Shown one piece after another: positions 1 to 8,684 of a stretch of 64,000 nt of DNA; the stretch's first letter is position 1; each line of letters opens with the position of its first letter. The DNA is from Desulfuromonas versatilis (GTDB lineage Bacteria > Desulfobacterota > Desulfuromonadia > Desulfuromonadales > NIT-T3): contig NZ_AP024355.1 in the NCBI RefSeq assembly GCF_019704135.1, positions 2,784,001 to 2,848,000 on the forward strand. Reading direction: 5' to 3'. The position numbers were made by a program, and so were the translations under genes. The notes under the pieces were generated by a model. It made no database searches. It worked only from the letters and a program-made list of their open reading frames with translations, and was not told the DNA's origin.

Positions 1-832
1 TGTACCCCGGCGGCGGCGAGAGGGCGAAGCGCTCCGCGGGAATTTCCACATTGGTCTGCACTTCGGAAAAGGCCAGGGTCGCCACGACCTGCTGGGAGGG
101 AACCTCCAGGCTGGCCTGGGACGGAAACTCCCCGCCGGGTTCGGCAAATCCCCCGTAGCGGATGCGCAGCATCAGCTCCTCGTCCCGGTAATAGACCGCC
201 TCGACCAGGCGCAGCTCCCTGTCGAAACCGAGTTGCTGGCGGCGCCCTTCCCCATCTGCCAGTTCAAGCAGATACCCCCCTTCGGGGCGAAATTCCATGC
301 GCCGCTGGTCATGCCCGATGACCGGCGCCTGGTAGAGCAGGATGTGGACCAGGTCGGCCAACCGCAGAGGCATGCGGATAAATCGCTGCAGGTTCCCTGG
401 CGACGGCTCACCCCGGTAGAATTCACCCTCCCCGGGCACCAGAACCGACATTTCCACCCCGTCGGTGGCGAGCAGCAAGACCGGCTGCCCGAACCCGAAG
501 GGGTTGAGGGTTTCTGCCCGCAGCCGATCGGGCTTCTGGGCGAATATCACCTGGGTCGCCGACAGGGAGCGTTCCCCGGCCTCCACCCGCACCTTGGCGA
601 GCCCCTGCAGGGAATGGTAAGCCAGGCCAAAGTGTTGCAGCCTCTCCATCAGTACCCGCTCCATCTCCGGGGGGACGGGGGCAACCGAGGGCGGCGGAGC
701 CAGCCGCGGCGCACAGGCCGACAGCAGCAGCCAGGCGAGGACACCCAGAGCGACGAGTCTCGAGAGTGGGGCGCGGACCGGCTGGACGATGAAATCTGCG
801 GCCCGAAGAACCAGATCGTTCCGCGGGCTCAT
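1..832 (-). CDS. DUF4292-like outer-membrane lipoprotein (3' end outside window)
   Basis: Partial gene: the ATG is at 832 and the frame is still open at base 1, leaving about 277 codons. The N-terminus has a hydrophobic stretch ending in a lipobox (LLLSAC, cysteine near residue 39), so a lipidated, probably outer-membrane-facing protein is expected. The rest is rich in beta-type segments, such as LAKVRVEAGERSLSATQVIF, resembling the LolA/LolB-like fold of DUF4292 proteins. Its ATG overlaps the stop of the TPR lipoprotein gene by four bases (ATGA), so the two are translationally coupled. The family role is not well defined; lipoprotein or envelope handling is inference. Confidence 0.7.
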   Translation of the reverse strand, partial: MSPRNDLVLRAADFIVQPVRAPLSRLVALGVLAWLLLSACAPRLAPPPSVAPVPPEMERVLMERLQHFGLAYHSLQGLAKVRVEAGERSLSATQVIFAQKPDRLRAETLNPFGFGQPVLLLATDGVEMSVLVPGEGEFYRGEPSPGNLQRFIRMPLRLADLVHILLYQAPVIGHDQRRMEFRPEGGYLLELADGEGRRQQLGFDRELRLVEAVYYRDEELMLRIRYGGFAEPGGEFPSQASLEVPSQQVVATLAFSEVQTNVEIPAERFALSPPPGY

Positions 833-2574
833 GGGCGATCCCCCTTCAATTGCTCCAGCAGCATGCGGGTCTTTTCATCCTCCGGTTTAAGTTCCAGCAC
901 CCGTTCATAGATCCGCTGGGCTTTCCTGGTGAGGCCCAGCGCCTGGTAGACTTCCCCGAGATGCTGCAGGACCACCGGATCTTCCGGCAATTTTTCCACC
1001 GCCTGTTCCAGTTCGATGCGAGCCTCGCGGTAGCGCCCCAGGCGGTAATAGACCCAGCCGAGGGTGTCGCGGATGTGGGCCTCGGGCTTGAGTTCAAGAG
1101 CCTTTCTGGCCAGGGCGTAGGCCTCCTCCAGGTTCTCTCCGGCTTCGGCATAGCCGTAGGCCAGAAAGTTGAGCGCCTCGGCGTGTTCCGGATCCGCCGC
1201 GATGGCCAGGCGCATGGCCGTCATGGCTTCCGCGCGCCGCCCGCTCCCTTCCAGGATAATGCCACGGTGGTAGAGCAGGCCGCCGTTGTCGGGAAACCTC
1301 TGCAGGCCCTCCTCCAGCACGGCAAGGGCCGGGTCGGTTTGCCCGGCAGCCTCGTACAGGGACGCCAGGTACGAAAAGAGCTCAGGCCGATCCCCATCCC
1401 GGGCGATACGGGTGCGGATGGCGGCTATGGCCTCGTCGGTGCGCCCCAACTGGTGATAGAGAAATCCCAGGTGAGAAAGGGCGTCTGGATATAGGTCGGA
1501 CTCTTCCGAAACCGCCTGAAATGCCTCCAGAGCCCCTTCGTAGTCGCCCAGGCGCTCCAGCGCACTGCCAAGATAATAACGCGCCTGGGCCTGGGTCGGA
1601 TCGCTCGCCAGGATTTCGGTGAAGACTTCGGCAGCCGCCTCCCAGTTTTCCAACTCGAGGTAAATCAGGCCGATCTTGCGCCGGGCCTCCAGATCTTCGG
1701 GGGACAACTCGAGAATGGCTTCCAACTCCACCAGGGCCTGATCGAGACGATCCTCGACCACCAGCATCCGGGCGATGTGGTGGCGCATGCCAATATTCAA
1801 AGGGTCTTGCTCCAGTGCCTTTCTGTACACCACCAGGGCCTGGTCGATCCGGTCCTCTTTTTCCAGCAACTCTCCGAGTTCGAGGTAGGCGGTATCGAGA
1901 TCTGGCTGGCTCTCGAGAAGATCGCGATAGATCTGTTCGGCCAGACCGGTCAGGCCCATTTCCCTGTAGAGCCGGGCCAGGGTCAATTCAGCAGCGGTAT
2001 AATCGGGGCTCCGTTCCAGCAGCTTCTTCAGAGTCCCCACCGCCTGCTCCAGGTCTCCGCCCCGGGCATGGGCAATGGCCAGGTGCAGAAAAGCGCTCTG
2101 CTCATCGGGAGCGAGTTCGGTAGCCCGTTGATAGTAGGCGGCAGCCTTGGCGAATCGTCCGCCGTTGAAATTGATGTTGCCGAGCAGCAGATTTGCCTGC
2201 ACCGAATCGGGATTTTGGATCAGTGCGTCTTCGGCCGCCCGCAGGGCCAGTTCGACCTGCCCGGTTTCCAGGTAGATTCCGGCCAGGGAAAGGCGCAGAA
2301 AGTCCGAGTGCGGGTCAGCCTGGATCGCACTCTGCAAAGCTTCGACGGCCCCCTCCTGATCACCGGCCGCGGCCAGCATCCTGGCCTCGCCAAAATGGAA
2401 CATGGCCAGCGATTCGCTGCTGGACACCCGGGGAAGAACCCCTTCGTGGCCGAATTCCTCGGCCGGAGCACGCCCGGTCGACGGTCCGCCGGTCATGCAG
2501 CCCGGCAAAGCGGCGAAGGCCACGGCAAAGGCAAGAAAGACAAGGAAAGGCCGCAGAACTACAATTTTCTTCAA
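829..2574 (-). CDS. Tetratricopeptide-repeat lipoprotein
   Basis: 581 residues. A signal sequence ends in a lipobox (ALPGC, cysteine near residue 26), followed by about fourteen TPR units running to the C-terminus, with typical helical pairs such as AALRAAEDALIQNPDS and LGWVYYRLGRYREARIELE. TPR arrays bind other proteins, so this is probably a periplasmic scaffold attached to a membrane. It is coupled by ATGA overlap to the DUF4292-like lipoprotein gene downstream. No enzymatic domain is visible. The partner is unknown. Confidence 0.85.
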   Translation of the reverse strand: MKKIVVLRPFLVFLAFAVAFAALPGCMTGGPSTGRAPAEEFGHEGVLPRVSSSESLAMFHFGEARMLAAAGDQEGAVEALQSAIQADPHSDFLRLSLAGIYLETGQVELALRAAEDALIQNPDSVQANLLLGNINFNGGRFAKAAAYYQRATELAPDEQSAFLHLAIAHARGGDLEQAVGTLKKLLERSPDYTAAELTLARLYREMGLTGLAEQIYRDLLESQPDLDTAYLELGELLEKEDRIDQALVVYRKALEQDPLNIGMRHHIARMLVVEDRLDQALVELEAILELSPEDLEARRKIGLIYLELENWEAAAEVFTEILASDPTQAQARYYLGSALERLGDYEGALEAFQAVSEESDLYPDALSHLGFLYHQLGRTDEAIAAIRTRIARDGDRPELFSYLASLYEAAGQTDPALAVLEEGLQRFPDNGGLLYHRGIILEGSGRRAEAMTAMRLAIAADPEHAEALNFLAYGYAEAGENLEEAYALARKALELKPEAHIRDTLGWVYYRLGRYREARIELEQAVEKLPEDPVVLQHLGEVYQALGLTRKAQRIYERVLELKPEDEKTRMLLEQLKGDRP

Positions 2575-2992
2575 GAGTGCGATCCCCGGGTGAGAGACTG
2601 GCGAATCAAGGGTTTGAATGCAAGGTCAGGCAGTAAGGTACCCGGCCGACGAGCGATGGACTCTGAACCCGTCCCGTTGCCAGCAACGTCCTTGGCTGTC
2701 CAGGTCGACCTGAACACCAAGGGGGCGATTGCCGGATAGAAGTCTGCCAAATCAAGCACTTTGCAACTATCATGCACCGCTAAAAATTACCACACCGCAC
2801 CTGCAGCGTCAATTTATTATCGGGACGGCCTTCCTCTTTACACAACCTCGTTGTGTGATAGAGTTTTTTGTGAAATCAACGATTTAGATCCGATGCCATG
2901 GACCAGAGATCGGCGATCACTTCGAGAAGGGGGGCCAGGCGATTCGCCGCAACTGGGCGCAATTCTCCTCGATGGGATTTCGGAGGGTTTCG
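2575..2992. promoter_or_regulatory. Divergent intergenic region with a 7-bp inverted repeat
   Basis: 418 bp between two divergently transcribed genes. No convincing coding frame is visible. A perfect inverted repeat with 7-bp arms and a 3-base spacer lies at 2840-2856 (ACACAAC-CTC-GTTGTGT), followed by a T-run at 2864-2869. It could be an operator or a short RNA hairpin. Promoters for both flanking genes should lie here, but I could not assign them with confidence. Confidence 0.4.
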
Positions 2993-4561
2993 ATGCCGCT
3001 GAACGACCTCCACAGGGCCCTTTTGAACCCGGCCTCCTACCCCGACGAGTCGGGTCCAATCGAATATCGGGAGACCCACGTCTCCCGTCTCTACCTGACC
3101 CCGCGTCACGTGTACAAGGTAAAAAAGCCGGTGGATTTCGGCTTTTTGAATTTCACCACCCTCGACCGCCGACGTTTTTACTGCCAGGAGGAGGTCCGTC
3201 TCAACCAGCGCTTCTGTCCCGACACCTACCTGGGAGTGGTGGAACTTCGTCGCCAGGGAAACCGCATACGGGTCGACGGCGATGGCGACATCATCGACTT
3301 TGCGGTAAAGATGAACCGGCTCCCCGAAAACCTCATGCTCGACCGGCTTATCGAAGCAGATGCTTCGGGACTCGAGGCGAAAATGGATCGGCTGGGGCGC
3401 AGCCTCGCCCGCTTCCATCAGGAATCGGAGATAATCCGCGGCGAGGGGGGGCGCAGCAACCTGGAAGTGGTCAGGCTCAACTGGCAGGAGAATTTCTCCC
3501 AGACCGAACCTTTCATCGGCCAATCCCTCTGCCCGCAGGCCCAGGCCCTGTGCGCCGGTTACGTCGCCGACTTCATCGAGGCCCACGGCCCGATGATGCT
3601 GCGGCGAGAGCAGCAGGGTTTCGTGCGCGAAGGCCACGGCGACCTGCACGCCGAGCACATCTGCATGAGTGACCCGGTGCGGGTCTACGATTGCATCGAA
3701 TTCAACCAGCGCTTCCGGATTGCCGATGTCGCAGCCGACCTCGCCTTTCTGCTGATGGATCTGGACTTTCGCGGCCGCAGGGAACTGTCGGCCCGGCTCC
3801 TTCAGGCCTACCATGAAACAGCGGGCGAGGCTCCCGAGCTGCGAACCCTGCTTCCCTTCTACCAGATCTACCGCGCCTGGGTCCGCGGCAAGGTGGAGTC
3901 GTTCCTCGCTGCCGACCAGGATGCCGCGCCGCCGACCCGCGAGGCGGCCCTGGCCCATGCCCGGCGCTATTTCACCCACGCCCTCGGCTATCTCGGGCCA
4001 CCGGTGCTGCTGCTGACCTGCGGGCTGATGGGGGTCGGCAAAACCACGCTCGGCGCAGCCGTGGCAGGGGCGCTGGGCACCTCAGTGCTGCGTTCGGATG
4101 TCCTGCGCAAGGGACTCGCGGGGATCAGCCCCGAGGTGCATCGGGCCGATGTCTTCGGCAAGGGGATCTACAGCCAGGCAATGACCCGCCGTACTTATGA
4201 TCACTTGCTTGAGCAGGCCCTGGATGAGGTCTCTACGAACGGTTCCGCGCTGGTTGACGCCTCCTTCGGCCGGCGCTCCGAGCGCGAAAAATTCCGCCGG
4301 GCCGCCGCCGCGGCCGGCATCCCCTGCCTGACCCTCTACATGCGCTGCGATCGTCCGACCCAGTTGAATCGCCTGGTGGCCAGGCAGAGTCAAGCGGATG
4401 CCTCCGACGGCCGCCCCGAGCTGCGCGACCGGCAGGAGAAACACTTTGAATCGCCGGAAGGGGAAACCGGCCTGATCGTGGTCGACACTGCCCATGATGT
4501 CGATTATAATGCCAACCTCATTCTCGCCCAAATCCTTGAAAAGGCAGGGACCCGCCAATGA
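2993..4561 (+). CDS. Aminoglycoside phosphotransferase-like kinase fused to AAA/zeta-type P-loop kinase
   Basis: 522 residues from the ATG at 2993, chosen because GGAGGG lies at 2982-2987. An upstream in-frame ATG at 2972 lacks such a site. The N-terminal half (about 1-330) is a choline/aminoglycoside-kinase-like fold with the Brenner-type motif HGDLH (GHGDLHAEHIC) and a later metal-binding segment (YDCIEFNQRFR). The C-terminal half (about 340-520) is a P-loop kinase with Walker A GLMGVGKTT and a second acidic strand (ALVDASF), as in the AAA_33/zeta-toxin-like group. Such two-domain proteins are widespread; the substrate is unknown and is probably not an antibiotic. Its stop overlaps the next gene (ATGA). 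Confidence 0.85.
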   Translation: MPLNDLHRALLNPASYPDESGPIEYRETHVSRLYLTPRHVYKVKKPVDFGFLNFTTLDRRRFYCQEEVRLNQRFCPDTYLGVVELRRQGNRIRVDGDGDIIDFAVKMNRLPENLMLDRLIEADASGLEAKMDRLGRSLARFHQESEIIRGEGGRSNLEVVRLNWQENFSQTEPFIGQSLCPQAQALCAGYVADFIEAHGPMMLRREQQGFVREGHGDLHAEHICMSDPVRVYDCIEFNQRFRIADVAADLAFLLMDLDFRGRRELSARLLQAYHETAGEAPELRTLLPFYQIYRAWVRGKVESFLAADQDAAPPTREAALAHARRYFTHALGYLGPPVLLLTCGLMGVGKTTLGAAVAGALGTSVLRSDVLRKGLAGISPEVHRADVFGKGIYSQAMTRRTYDHLLEQALDEVSTNGSALVDASFGRRSEREKFRRAAAAAGIPCLTLYMRCDRPTQLNRLVARQSQADASDGRPELRDRQEKHFESPEGETGLIVVDTAHDVDYNANLILAQILEKAGTRQ

Positions 4562-4809
4562 AGGGAGCGAACCCAAGCCATATCCGCCAGGCCTGGCTGT
4601 TTTTCTTTCTGCTCGGGGTAGTGATGCTCAACTATCCCATGATCCATATTTTCAACAAAATCACTCTCATAATTGGAGTGCCGGCCCTGGTGCTGTATTT
4701 CATGATCGGCTGGCCTGCTTCGATCGCCGTGATCTATATATTCTGCCGGAAAATCCGCGCCAGTGATGCCGAGGATTCCGGAGAACCCCCGGGGGACAAC
4801 CAGGAATGA
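4558..4809 (+). CDS. Small two-helix membrane protein preceding SLC5 symporter
   Basis: 83 residues with two hydrophobic segments (about 12-32 and 39-62) and a charged, acidic C-terminal tail. Both ends overlap neighbours by ATGA: the upstream kinase at 4558 and the symporter at 4806. SLC5-family transporters often have a short membrane partner encoded directly upstream (the DUF485, DUF3311 and DUF4212 types). Position and topology fit such an accessory subunit, but I cannot name the family. Tight coupling suggests equimolar production with the transporter. Confidence 0.75.
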   Translation: MKGANPSHIRQAWLFFFLLGVVMLNYPMIHIFNKITLIIGVPALVLYFMIGWPASIAVIYIFCRKIRASDAEDSGEPPGDNQE

Positions 4810-6872
4810 TCCCTGTTTCCACCGTAGCCGCCATCTCCCTGCTCTATTTCGTGCTGCTGTTCGCCGTGGCCTTCTACGCCGACCAGCGCCGGGAGCAGAA
4901 CAGGAGCATCATCTCCAATGCCAACATCTATTCGCTGTCGCTGGCGGTCTATGCCACCTCCTGGACCTTTTACGGCAGCGTCGGACGGGCAGCCACCACC
5001 GGTCTGGACTTTCTTCCGGTCTACCTCGGCCCGACCCTGATCGCCTTCATCTGGTGGTTTCTGCTGCGCAAAATGGTGCGCATCAGCAAAGAACACAATA
5101 TTGTCAGTATCGCCGATTTCATCTCGAGCCGGTACGGCAAATCGATCCTTCTGGGGGGATCGGTCACCGTGTTCGCGGTGCTGGGGATCATGCCCTACAT
5201 CGCTTTGCAGCTCAAGGCTGTGGCCCACACCTTCGATCTGCTGTCCCTGCCCCCCGATGCAGGGGGCAGGGGTGTCCAGAGCCTCATCCCCGAGCTGCCC
5301 GCCTACATCGACACCGGCTTCATCGTGGCGCTTTTTCTGGCGCTGTTCGGCGTCCTGTTCGGCGCCCGCCACCTGGACGCCTCCGAACGCCATGAGGGCC
5401 TGGTTGCCGCCATTGCCCTGGAGTCCCTGGTCAAGCTGCTCGCTTTCGTGGCCGTGGGCGTGTTTGTGACCTACGGGCTTTTCGACGGGTTCACCGATAT
5501 CTTCTCCCGCTTCCTTGCCGAATTCCCGGACCGCTCCCACCTGCTGCTGCTCGACACCCAGCAGATCCCCTACATCAAGTGGTTCTCCCTGACCTTCGTC
5601 TCGATGATGGCCTTCATGTTCCTGCCCCGGCAGTTTCACATCATGGTCATTGAAAACTCGGACGAGTCCCACATCCAAAGCGCCATGTGGAAATTCCCCG
5701 CCTACATGTTCCTGATCAACCTGTTCGTCATCCCCATCGCCCTGGGCGGACTGCTTCTCAATGACGGCGACACCAGCCTTGCCGACTATTTCGTCATTCA
5801 CCTGCCGCTGGCCAACGGCCAGCCCTGGCTGGCCATGCTGGTGTTCATCGGTGGATTTTCGGCCTCGGCGGGCATGGTCATGGTAGAATCGGTGGCCCTC
5901 TCCACCATGATTCTCAACCACCTGGTGATGCCCTTCATCATCCGCTTCAGCATCCAGGGTTCAGACATCTCGGGACTGCTGATCAACATCAAGCGGGTGG
6001 GAATCGTGGCGGTCATTTTCCTGGGGTATCTCTACTACCGCATCATCGGCGATTCTGCGGCCCTGGTGAACATCGGGCTGATCTCCTTTATCGCCGCCAC
6101 GCAGTTCGCCCCCGCGGTGATCGGCGGTCTCTACTGGCGCAGGGCGACCCTGCTCGGGGCAGCCACCGGGTTGATCCTGGGATTCGTGGTCTGGTTTTAC
6201 ACCCTGCTGATCCCTTCCTTCGTGCGCTCCGGATGGTTGGAGAGCGACATCCTGGAACAGGGCCTGTTCGGCCTGAGCGCATTGCGCCCCCTCGAACTGT
6301 TCGGCCTGAGCGGATTCGACATCTGGTCCCATTCGCTGTTCTGGACGCTGTTCTTCAACATCGGCGCCTTCCTGGCGTTTTCCCTGTTCACCGCCCCCGG
6401 CAGGGCCGAGCTCGAGCAGGCCAGAAAGTTCGTCGACGTGTTCGGCAAGCCGGCGGAGACCGGCCCGCGCAAACGCTTCAGCAAAGCGCCTTCGATCATG
6501 GAGTTTGTCGAGCTGATGACCAAGTTCATTGGTGAGAAACAGGCCCATGCCGCCATCGCCGAATATCTGGGCGATCGCGAAATCGATGCCAAGGGGAGCC
6601 TCTCCGAATATGAAATCCCCGGCCTGAAGCGCTTTACCGAACGAACCCTGGCCGGCTCGGTCGGCGCTGCTCCGGCGCGGATCATCATCGAAAACTACCT
6701 GGCCACCAAGGGGAGCCAGATGGAGGACGTGTTCGACGTTTTCGGCACGGTCTCTCTCAGCCGCACCGCCAGCCGGGAGCAGTTGAGCGTTCTCTACGAG
6801 GCGGCCCGCATCGTCGCCAGCGGCGGCGAGCTCCAGGTGATCATGGACAAGATCCTCGAGATCTTCAAGTAG
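4806..6872 (+). CDS. SLC5 sodium:solute symporter with STAC domain and truncated GAF start (ends at in-frame UAG)
   Basis: 688 residues up to a TAG. Residues 1 to about 535 form a multi-helix sodium/solute symporter of the PutP/ActP/CbrA type. Residues about 557-636 (EFVELMTKFIGEKQAHAAI and following) match the STAC linker found between SLC5 transporters and signalling domains, as in CbrA. From about residue 657 a GAF domain begins (LSVLYEAARIVASGGELQV) but is cut at residue 688 by the TAG at 6870-6872. The same frame then continues without interruption through the rest of the GAF and a PP2C phosphatase to 8018, so the natural product is probably one protein of about 1,070 residues. The substrate is unknown; amino acids or carboxylates are likely from family knowledge. 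Confidence 0.85.
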   Translation: MIPVSTVAAISLLYFVLLFAVAFYADQRREQNRSIISNANIYSLSLAVYATSWTFYGSVGRAATTGLDFLPVYLGPTLIAFIWWFLLRKMVRISKEHNIVSIADFISSRYGKSILLGGSVTVFAVLGIMPYIALQLKAVAHTFDLLSLPPDAGGRGVQSLIPELPAYIDTGFIVALFLALFGVLFGARHLDASERHEGLVAAIALESLVKLLAFVAVGVFVTYGLFDGFTDIFSRFLAEFPDRSHLLLLDTQQIPYIKWFSLTFVSMMAFMFLPRQFHIMVIENSDESHIQSAMWKFPAYMFLINLFVIPIALGGLLLNDGDTSLADYFVIHLPLANGQPWLAMLVFIGGFSASAGMVMVESVALSTMILNHLVMPFIIRFSIQGSDISGLLINIKRVGIVAVIFLGYLYYRIIGDSAALVNIGLISFIAATQFAPAVIGGLYWRRATLLGAATGLILGFVVWFYTLLIPSFVRSGWLESDILEQGLFGLSALRPLELFGLSGFDIWSHSLFWTLFFNIGAFLAFSLFTAPGRAELEQARKFVDVFGKPAETGPRKRFSKAPSIMEFVELMTKFIGEKQAHAAIAEYLGDREIDAKGSLSEYEIPGLKRFTERTLAGSVGAAPARIIIENYLATKGSQMEDVFDVFGTVSLSRTASREQLSVLYEAARIVASGGELQVIMDKILEIFK
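6870..6872 (+). other. In-frame UAG codon splitting the transporter-phosphatase reading frame
   Basis: The codon order is AAG-TAG-CAG-TTC. Both sides encode one continuous GAF domain (ILEIFK before, QFKFDLCVIRLL after). A single C-to-T change of a CAG glutamine codon would create it. The 3' context UAG-CAG-UU resembles the CAR-YYA context that promotes UAG readthrough in some plant viruses, but the last base differs. UAG also ends ordinary genes here (STAS gene, aminotransferase, psd), so general reassignment is unlikely. Confidence 0.9.
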
Positions 6873-6893
6873 CAGTTCAAGTTCGACCTCTGC

Positions 6894-8018
6894 GTGATCC
6901 GGCTGCTGGACGAGGAGCGCATGTCCCTTACGGTGCGCAGCCAAAAAGGGATGAGTTCCGAGCACCTGGGCGAATCGGAGCGGGAGCTGAGCATGGATAC
7001 CTACATCGGCTCCGCCTTTCTGACCAACTCGGTGACCATGGCCAACGACACCGACTGGCTGGAAAAGCCCGCTACCGCGGTGATCATCCACCGCGAGGGG
7101 ATCAAATCCTTCGCCCATGCCCCGATCACCATCGAGGGCCAGCCCATCGGGGTCCTTTCGGCCTTCTCCAGATCGGCCAAGGGGATTTTCACCGAGGAGT
7201 TCCTGGAGCTGTTCAGCAACCTGGCCAGCCAGGTCGGAGTCGCGGTGCGCAACGCCCAGCAAACCAACAAGCTGATCTCCGCCCGGGAGAGAGAGCGCGA
7301 AATGCAGATCGCCAAAACCATTCAACTCGGCCTGTTGCCGGACCGAACCCCCGACCTGGCGGGAATCGGCCTGGCTGGCATCTGTGTGCCGGCCAAGGAG
7401 GTCGGGGGCGATTATTACGACTTTCTTACGCGCAGCGCCACCGAACTCGACCTGGTGATCGCCGATGTTTCGGGACACAATGTCGGCGCAGCCCTGATCA
7501 TGGCCGAGACTCGCACCTTCATCCAGGCCCGCGCCACCGAGATCGAAAACCCTCGGGATATCATGGGCGCCCTCAACGAATTCTTTTTCGAGGACCTGAC
7601 CCGGGCGGAATTGTTCATCACCATGTTTTACCTGCGCTTTGACAGCAATTCGCGCAAGCTTCGCTTTGCCAGTGCCGGCCACAGCCCGCCGCTGATCTGG
7701 CGGCCCGGAGCCGAGGCCTGCGAAAGGCTTGACGCCGAGGGTCTGATCCTGGGGATTCGCCGCGGGGTCACCTTCGAGGAGCACGAGGTCCAGCTGCGGG
7801 CCGGTGATCTGCTGCTGCTTTATACCGACGGGGTTACGGAAGCCGAAAGCGGCAACGGGGAGTTTTTCGGAGAAGAGCGGCTCTGCACCCTGCTGCGCGA
7901 GCACCACGGCAAATCACCCCAGGAGCTGATCGACACCATCCTCGACCAGGTGCGGCTCTTTTCGGGGGTGCAAACCTTTACCGACGATGTCTCCCTGGTG
8001 GTCATGCGAGTGGCTTGA
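6894..8018 (+). CDS. GAF-PP2C (SpoIIE/RsbU-type) serine phosphatase, 3' part of the split transporter-phosphatase frame
   Basis: Same frame as the symporter upstream. The first possible restart is GTG at 6894, without a Shine-Dalgarno sequence. The remaining GAF domain runs to about 7270, then a short coiled linker (AREREREMQIAKTIQLGLLP), then a complete PP2C domain: KEVGGDYYDF, ADVSGHNVGAA, FASAGHSPPLIW, LLLYTDGVTEAES and FTDDVSLVV, with the metal-binding aspartates present. Such phosphatases dephosphorylate an anti-sigma-factor antagonist; the STAS and RsbW-like genes follow directly. Intact motifs across 1.1 kb argue against an old pseudogene: readthrough, a recent nonsense mutation or a sequence error are all possible. 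GTG reinitiation would give a GAF lacking its first helix. Confidence 0.75.
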   Translation: MIRLLDEERMSLTVRSQKGMSSEHLGESERELSMDTYIGSAFLTNSVTMANDTDWLEKPATAVIIHREGIKSFAHAPITIEGQPIGVLSAFSRSAKGIFTEEFLELFSNLASQVGVAVRNAQQTNKLISAREREREMQIAKTIQLGLLPDRTPDLAGIGLAGICVPAKEVGGDYYDFLTRSATELDLVIADVSGHNVGAALIMAETRTFIQARATEIENPRDIMGALNEFFFEDLTRAELFITMFYLRFDSNSRKLRFASAGHSPPLIWRPGAEACERLDAEGLILGIRRGVTFEEHEVQLRAGDLLLLYTDGVTEAESGNGEFFGEERLCTLLREHHGKSPQELIDTILDQVRLFSGVQTFTDDVSLVVMRVA

Positions 8019-8227
8019 GAGCAGGATTCTCAACTGAACCGTGGTCTTCTGGGGCTGACCTGTGGTATCTTTAAGCAAGCATCTAACTAGCTAAAAATAT
8101 TGCCGGCCCCGGGCATTTTTCGGAACCTTCGGCCGATCGGCGGGCGGGCAGGCCAAATTTTCATAAGAGTGAACCGGCGGGGAGACGAAGTGCCTCGTGC
8201 CGGACCATGACAGGGAGGAGACAACTG

Positions 8228-8563
8228 ATGATGGTAAAAATCGAGGAAAAAGGGTCGGTAATTCTCATCGAAGTCAAGGAAGAGCGGCTCGATGCCCACA
8301 ACAGCGGGGAGTTGAAAACCCAGATGCTCAACCTCTTCGAAGAGGGAAAGAACGACATCGTGGTCGATCTCGGCGATGTACGTTTTGTCGACTCTTCCGG
8401 GCTGGGGGCCCTGGTATCCGGCTTCAAGAACGCCAGTGCCCGCAATGGGAACCTCAAGCTTTGCGGCCTGCAACCGCAGGTCAAATCGATGTTCGAACTG
8501 ACCCGGCTGCATCGGGTATTCGAAATCTTTCCAGGCGCACAGGAGGCGCTGGACAGCTTCTAG
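8228..8563 (+). CDS. STAS-domain anti-sigma factor antagonist
   Basis: 111 residues from ATG 8228, preceded by GGGAGGAG at 8213-8220. An upstream ATG at 8207 lies before this site and is less likely. A single STAS domain with the phosphorylation segment FVDSSGLGAL. In partner switching the unphosphorylated form binds the RsbW-type kinase and frees its target; the kinase phosphorylates the serine and the PP2C protein removes the phosphate. All three components are adjacent here. About 210 bp separate it from the phosphatase, so it may have its own promoter. Confidence 0.92.
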   Translation: MMVKIEEKGSVILIEVKEERLDAHNSGELKTQMLNLFEEGKNDIVVDLGDVRFVDSSGLGALVSGFKNASARNGNLKLCGLQPQVKSMFELTRLHRVFEIFPGAQEALDSF

Positions 8564-8613
8564 CGGGTCGTAGTGCCGGCTTTCGGAAAAATCGAGCATT
8601 GCCACATCCGGGC

Positions 8614-8631
8614 GGCGGTCTCCAGACCGCC
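8614..8631 (+). promoter_or_regulatory. Hairpin between STAS and kinase genes
   Basis: A perfect 7-bp stem (GGCGGTC and GACCGCC, 8614-8620 with 8625-8631) and a 4-base loop. No T-run follows, so it is more likely an RNA-stability or translation element than a terminator. Confidence 0.4.
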
Positions 8632-8684
8632 CCTCAGTGGAAAACCCGGCGTTGCCCAAGTGGAAAATCGCCTTCGGGGGGCCT

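Noticed and set aside
2571-2777. A 68-residue minus-strand frame before the TPR gene
   Set aside because: No ribosome site, no recognisable features, and it ends against the start of the TPR lipoprotein gene.
6870-6872. UAG read as pyrrolysine or as a globally reassigned codon
   Set aside because: UAG ends the STAS, aminotransferase and psd genes normally; no pyl genes are in the window; the site is in a GAF helix where glutamine fits.
5961-7907. A 648-residue open frame antisense to the symporter-phosphatase gene
   Set aside because: Covers recognised PP2C and GAF coding sequence on the other strand and shows no protein family features.
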